NCBI RefSeq assembly: GCF_001039355.2
Contig: NW_019775747.1
Span: forward strand, 510,752 to 574,751
Source: Lingula anatina
Taxonomy: Eukaryota; Brachiopoda; Lingulata; Lingulida; Lingulidae
DNA length: 64,000 nt
Reading direction: 5' to 3'
Shown in pieces: positions 59,561 through 64,000 of the stretch. A program made the translations under genes and the position numbers. The first letter of the stretch is position 1, and the number at the start of each line of letters is the position of its first letter. The notes under the pieces were generated by a model. It saw only the letters and a program-made list of their open reading frames with translations, ran no database searches and was not told the origin of the DNA.

Positions 59561-60377
59561 TATGGAGGGCGGACTTTCTGTTACATGAACCCTCAATTTC
59601 GTTACATCGACATTGCTGTGAAATTGCGGTTTATGAATTGACTGCCACTATGATGTTACTAAAGCTGAACAACCAAAACTTTTGTCTGCCAGAGACAATA
59701 AAAAATAAGTATTATTGAGGAAAGTACATTAACGCTTTTTTTTTTTTTTTTTTTGATAATTGATGGTTTGTTATTGTCAAAAGTTCAGGACAATATTCCT
59801 TTATCAATTTCATTCACTCAACAGATTGATAAAGCAATTTCATCATGATTCAATATGAAAGAGACATGATGCAAAAATCTACAAAAAAAGCATTTCATCG
59901 ACAAACTATTCAAATATCTTTCTATTAAAGCTTTATTTGCGCTATGCAGGACAAAAAGGTCAAAGAAAGGTGGAAAAAGTAATACAAAAATAGAAAAAGA
60001 AAAGAAAGGAAATATCTCTCCTTAAATCTTTAAATAGAGAGGAAGACAAACAGTAATATGCGTATTTCAATGACGGACTGTGGAATTGTAGCACCTGTGT
60101 GATTTTTCTGACACAGAATGAATAGCAGCGGAAGTGTCAAAACATGGAATGTCAATACAGTATATTTACCAAGCAATTGACAGAACACAGCTAAAACACA
60201 CGTGTTTTTGTTTCTCCCCCAGACCTGTATGGCGTGTATCATAAACAAACACCACAATACATACGTTTAGACCGAAGAAAAGCCATTAATGTTCAAAAGA
60301 ACGGCGTACAGAGCGTTCTAAAGGAAAGCCGTGGAGCGGCGGACATCAGCTGATCGATACCATTGCAAAAACAGCGG

Positions 60378-60513
60378 ATGCAAATGTCGCTTAATTAAAT
60401 CATCTATTATCTCCCTACCTGTGTTGCCATGGTAACACCGCGAGACAGACTACAATGCGCTGATATATTTTCTCAAAGAGGGCGAGAGACGCTGATAACC
60501 AATCAGTGACAAG
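60378..60513 (+). promoter_or_regulatory. Promoter with octamer, RFX X-box and CCAAT box
   Basis: GTTGCCATGGTAAC at 60,423-60,436 is a full, nearly palindromic X-box (two half sites with a 2-bp spacer), bound by RFX factors. X-boxes 50-150 bp upstream of a start codon are the hallmark of ciliary genes, and this one lies 78 bp before an ATG. ATGCAAAT at 60,378-60,385 is a POU octamer and CCAAT at 60,499-60,503 an NF-Y site. The start context AAGATGGCC is YY1-like. No TATA box seen. Confidence 0.6.
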
Positions 60514-60529
60514 ATGGCCGCTCAAAGCA
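60514..60529 (+). CDS. Candidate first coding exon downstream of the X-box (MAAQS...)
   Basis: ATGGCCGCTCAAAGCA then the consensus donor GTAAGT at 60,530. It encodes MAAQS and one base of the next codon. The promoter, start context and donor together make a real first exon likely. The product is not recognised. The best downstream acceptor in a compatible phase is at 63,356. If the window is correctly assembled, this gene lies inside or beyond ZER1 on the same strand, which is suspicious (see the N at 59,209). Confidence 0.45.
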
Positions 60530-61254
60530 GTAAGTAGAATGCTTTATCTAACCACACTGCGCTAAATCGGTGTTAGAATACCACTTAAACGAGATATCTT
60601 TTGAAAGAAAAACAACGTACAACATCGGGTACTAAGTCTTAAAATGAAATCGTGTGGATAAGGCAATTAAGATACAGTTAAAAGGAAACCGTATTGCTCT
60701 TAGCCAGGGGCTTTGGGTTTGCAATCCCCGTATCATGATAAATAGTGGTGTTTTGATACAGTGTACCAGATCTGGCGTCTTCATTGTATATTTATTATTG
60801 TCTGTTGATTTATATTTCTGTCTGCATCCGGTTCCATAAACGTTTATTTTACATTGTTCTGTTGCTTGTTGGCCATCATGTGAAATAGAACTACGAGACA
60901 AATACAACAGAATACAGTTCTGTTCTGTGTACATTGGTTTACTGTGTAGAAAAGACGCCAGCGTGATTGTACCTTTACATCGTGCAGATTATCAATATCC
61001 CCTTTGATGTCATAATAGACCATATATCCTGTTTCAACAGGTCATAGACAATTATTTTTTCTTTGGTTGTGAGAGATTTGCTAAACTACGCCCGCCTTTC
61101 TAGATAGTATTAGATTACTAGTGTGATTTCCACCGATCAGAACTCTGTCATGTAGATGTAAAATGTTAGCTGTGGTCTAAGGCAGCGTTCAGCATGGCAA
61201 AATAACATTGTTATTTGCTGAATACACCGGCTCTGATTTCATTTCCGCACTAGA

Positions 61255-61445
61255 TAGATCACTGTATAAATGCACATAGTTCATCATATACATGCTGAAT
61301 TGAATTATGTGTCACTGTATATATGTACAGAACTGAATTGCCAGTGTCCCTGTATAAATATGCACAGTGAGTATCTCACATATGCAGAATTTAACTGTCA
61401 GTGCCACAGTATATATATGCACAGAGAGTAGCATATCATAATATA
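61255..61445. repeat. Decayed minisatellite (about 57-bp units)
   Basis: CTGTATAAATGCACA (61,262), CTGTATATATGTACAG (61,316), CTGTATAAATATGCACAG (61,351) and CAGTATATATATGCACAG (61,407) recur, each followed by a TGAATT/TTTAACTGTCAGTG-like stretch. Confidence 0.5.
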
Positions 61446-62169
61446 CCCATCTGTATTGTCAGTGTACTCTCCGTCTCCGTGTGACAGTGACAACGGTCAT
61501 GCTCTTTGTCATGCTAGAGGAAGAAATACAGTACATCAGTTTAGTTAAACCTATTCAGACATCGTCTCCAAAACACGACTCTATGCATCTACAGTGCAAT
61601 AACGTAAATGCTGTCGAATTATTGATCTGTGTGATTGCCATTAAAGCGTATAGATGGAGTCATGAGCTAGCATTGCGTGTCAGAGAGCTCGGCGTGCTCG
61701 GGTCGACTTTCCGCTCGGTTATTAATTAGCCAAGTGGGTGCACGGCGGGGAATATTAATTTGGACCACTTGCAACTATTTATAAATGATTGGTTCCACTG
61801 GCCCACAAGATTGGCACATTTCATCACGCAGAACCGACGAATGCTGCTCGACGGATAACAACTATTGGTCTCAACATGATGCCAGGGAACTTTATCTGTT
61901 CGTTAAAAGAAACAGACTTAACGGCGGCCGCGCGTTTACAGAAACCTAACCTATCGTGCGTGAGTTTCTTTATTAATAGATGAATTCATGCATTGTTTCT
62001 TGCAGTGGCTTAAGGTCGAAAATACAATTCACTATGGCAACTATCACGCGCCTCTGTGTAGTTCTGAAATAATAATAATAATAAGATCATAAATTACATT
62101 ATAAAAAAAATCTTCTATAGCTATGCCCCAAAAGACCCGTTACACACCATCAACAACAGATCTTTTTAT

Positions 62170-62246
62170 AACGCTACCATAACGTTACCATAACGTTACC
62201 ATAATTTTCGGATTATATACATATAATGGTAACGTTATAATAACGT
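62170..62246. repeat. AACGTTACCAT tandem repeat in a hairpin
   Basis: ACCATAACGTT occurs three times in tandem (62,175-62,205), and AATGGTAACGTTATAATAACG follows in inverse orientation, making a perfect short stem around TTTTCGGATTATATACATAT. Confidence 0.6.
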
Positions 62247-62267
62247 CCTTTGTTTGCTGGATTAAGG

Positions 62268-62579
62268 CTCTGTCACGCCTAACGTCAAAAGGTACATTTT
62301 ACTATCATATATGGAATCTATTATACGCAAAACATGGAGCGTTTGAAATCACCCTTTTTCTAGCGTACAAAAATCAACGTATAAAGCAGCGTATGAAATT
62401 ATTTGAGAAAATATCGAAGCACTTTTCTAGCTCTGAGTATGCAAACGTATAACGTTTGTCTGCGTACTCAAAAGCTTTACGACATACTGTATATGTAGGT
62501 CAAACGAACCCCTTGAGTTTATCTGCGTATGAGCTATTATTTTTCATATGTTAGTGCTATGAGCTAAGTGTGACAGTGC
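62268..62579. mobile_element. Foldback element ('GCTCTGTCAC' ends)
   Basis: GCTCTGTCACGCCTAACG at the left and GCTAAGTGTGACAGTGC at the right are inverted with few mismatches. The inside is rich in CGTAT/ACGTA motifs in both orientations. About 312 bp and non-coding. Confidence 0.55.
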
Positions 62580-62634
62580 ATGAACATAGCACATGAATTA
62601 GCCACGATGGTTTTAGTGACCTCAGGTTTTGTTA

Positions 62635-62819
62635 GGCCCCATTCAGAATAGAGGACTAACTAGTCCGCGGGTCAAATATGGCCGACCCATTTCAATACTT
62701 CCCCACGGGATATCTATTCAGTGTCTATTAGCGGATTAGACAGCAAGCTGTGTAGTGGGTCGCCATATTTGACCCACTGACAGTGATTGACTAGTTAGTC
62801 CCCTATTCTGAATGGGGCC
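62635..62819. mobile_element. Foldback MITE, 'GGCCCCATTCAGAAT' family with TTA duplication (compact copy)
   Basis: 185 bp, flanked by TTA (62,632-62,634 and 62,820-62,822). The ends GGCCCCATTCAGAATAG and CTATTCTGAATGGGGCC are perfect inverted repeats. GACTAACTAGTC and CAAATATGGCCGACCCA pair with GACTAGTTAGTC and GGGTCGCCATATTTG. This is the shortest and cleanest member of the family. Confidence 0.78.
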
Positions 62820-62822
62820 TTA

Positions 62823-64000
62823 GAAAGGTAACAAGCTGACAAACTGGGTCTGTGATGACGTAAGACCACAGAGAGGTTGTAGATTGCCAGTCACATCTAC
62901 CGACATCTTTTAATGCCATAATGGTAAGATGAAGATATGAACAGAGACTTAGTTTTTATGGGTATTCCTCAAGAAAAGGCACATAATGGCAAAATTACAA
63001 TTATGTGATGTAAAATTTGTAGAAACGTTGATTCAATACAAAAGTGAACTCAGCCTTGGAAATTATCAAGCAGTTATCCAGAAAATTAATCCATTATCCA
63101 TTTAAATCATAATACTTAATTGGGCCTTTACCTTTAATTTTTTTTCACATATCAATATATCAATACGACACCACGGTCATCAACTTGAAATTTCCTCACC
63201 ATTATTATACAGATTTAAGCGACAAATAACAACGAACGTTAGCAGGTGACAAAAAGATCATGTTATTCGCTGGTCATTTGGTTTCAAATGGGACATTAAA
63301 ATTCTGTATTTAGGTTGATACCTGTTGATGTGACGATCTTCATTTCTTTTGCCAGTCAACCTTCCCCAACAGCTTGCGACAGGCCGAGGGATTGAACAAA
63401 TAAAAATACTGTAAACTAGAAGAAATAATTAACGAAAATAAAACAACACAACGAATACTTATTTCAAAGTGATACTAACTAAGTTAAAACTGGGCTACAG
63501 TAGCCATTGCATCAAGCTAACAGTCTCAATGATTTATCACAAGGATTTCCCTTTTTTGATCTGCCTATTACATAAGCAACCCGACAATTCAACAGCACAC
63601 ATCTACAATTACTGACATCTGAGTCAAACAACAGATCTCCCGCCAGAGGTGCTCAGAATGTTGACTTAAAAACGAGGGCGTAAAATCCGTCGGTGTATCC
63701 ATCACTTTATATACACGTAATTCAATCAACTGGAAATATTATTTTCAAAGTTCTTTCAAGATTTTCTACAAACTAAAAGGTAGTCTGAGCAGATGACAGT
63801 GTCACTTGCTCCTCACCTGTAGGTTCCGTGCTGCGACAGGTGACTTGTCCTCTGTCAAATATATGATCACAGCAACAGCAGAAATCAACTGCAAAAACAA
63901 CCGCAGATAAGATATAAACTTAAGAAATTCTTTTTCATTTTAATCAATAAATTAATGAATAGATTTATGGCTTTATCAGTTCGTTGATTTATTTATTTAT
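62823..64000. other. End of window: weak exon candidates only
   Basis: Two possible exons are described as findings: + strand 63,356-63,414 (phase-compatible with MAAQS) and - strand 63,773-63,888. Otherwise AT-rich sequence with no recognised gene. Confidence 0.35.

Overview
This is a eukaryotic genomic window with split genes, GT-AG introns up to about 13.7 kb, an AT-rich background, many microsatellites and many short foldback (MITE-like) repeats. The gene set (a LIM-homeobox Lhx6/Lhx8/Arrowhead gene, TBC1D13, ZER1 and a rhodopsin-class receptor) is bilaterian. Long introns, and a receptor not assignable to a vertebrate orthologue, suggest a non-insect invertebrate. I favour a lophotrochozoan such as a mollusc, brachiopod or annelid, or an invertebrate deuterostome, but cannot fix the phylum.

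Layout. 1-11,009: 3' part of an Lhx6/Lhx8/Awh-type gene on the + strand (LIM2 exon, two homeodomain exons, and a candidate acidic terminal exon at 10,921). 11,010-21,154: mostly non-coding, with an N gap (11,283-11,456), a LINE reverse-transcriptase remnant (about 17.6-17.96 kb) and several foldback repeats. 21,155-29,127: TBC1D13 on the - strand. Seven coding exons give its first 180 residues. The second half of the TBC domain is not visible, and a 635-base N gap with satellite-like sequence lies in the way. 29,128-29,390: a compact divergent promoter. 29,391-50,212: ZER1 on the + strand, an untranslated first exon and four coding exons giving about 441 residues. Its 13.7-kb third intron holds an intact intronless GPCR gene on the opposite strand (35,623-36,717). 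50,213-59,208: repeat-bearing sequence, probably ZER1 intron. After a single-N join at 59,209 the sequence looks different. It contains a promoter with a textbook RFX X-box, a CCAAT box and a short first coding exon (60,514-60,529), plus weak exon candidates on both strands near 63.4 and 63.8 kb.

How the genes relate. TBC1D13 (a Rab-GAP family protein) and ZER1 (substrate receptor of a CUL2 ubiquitin ligase) are divergent neighbours here, as I recall them being on human 9q34. The arrangement and the shared promoter therefore look ancient. LHX6 is also on human 9q.

Assembly caveats. Two direct duplications (360 bp and 1,799 bp) each have one N exactly at the junction and are almost certainly unmerged contig overlaps. 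Another single N at 59,209 and the two larger gaps are possible misjoins. No prokaryotic-type system, CRISPR array, rRNA or tRNA gene was recognised.
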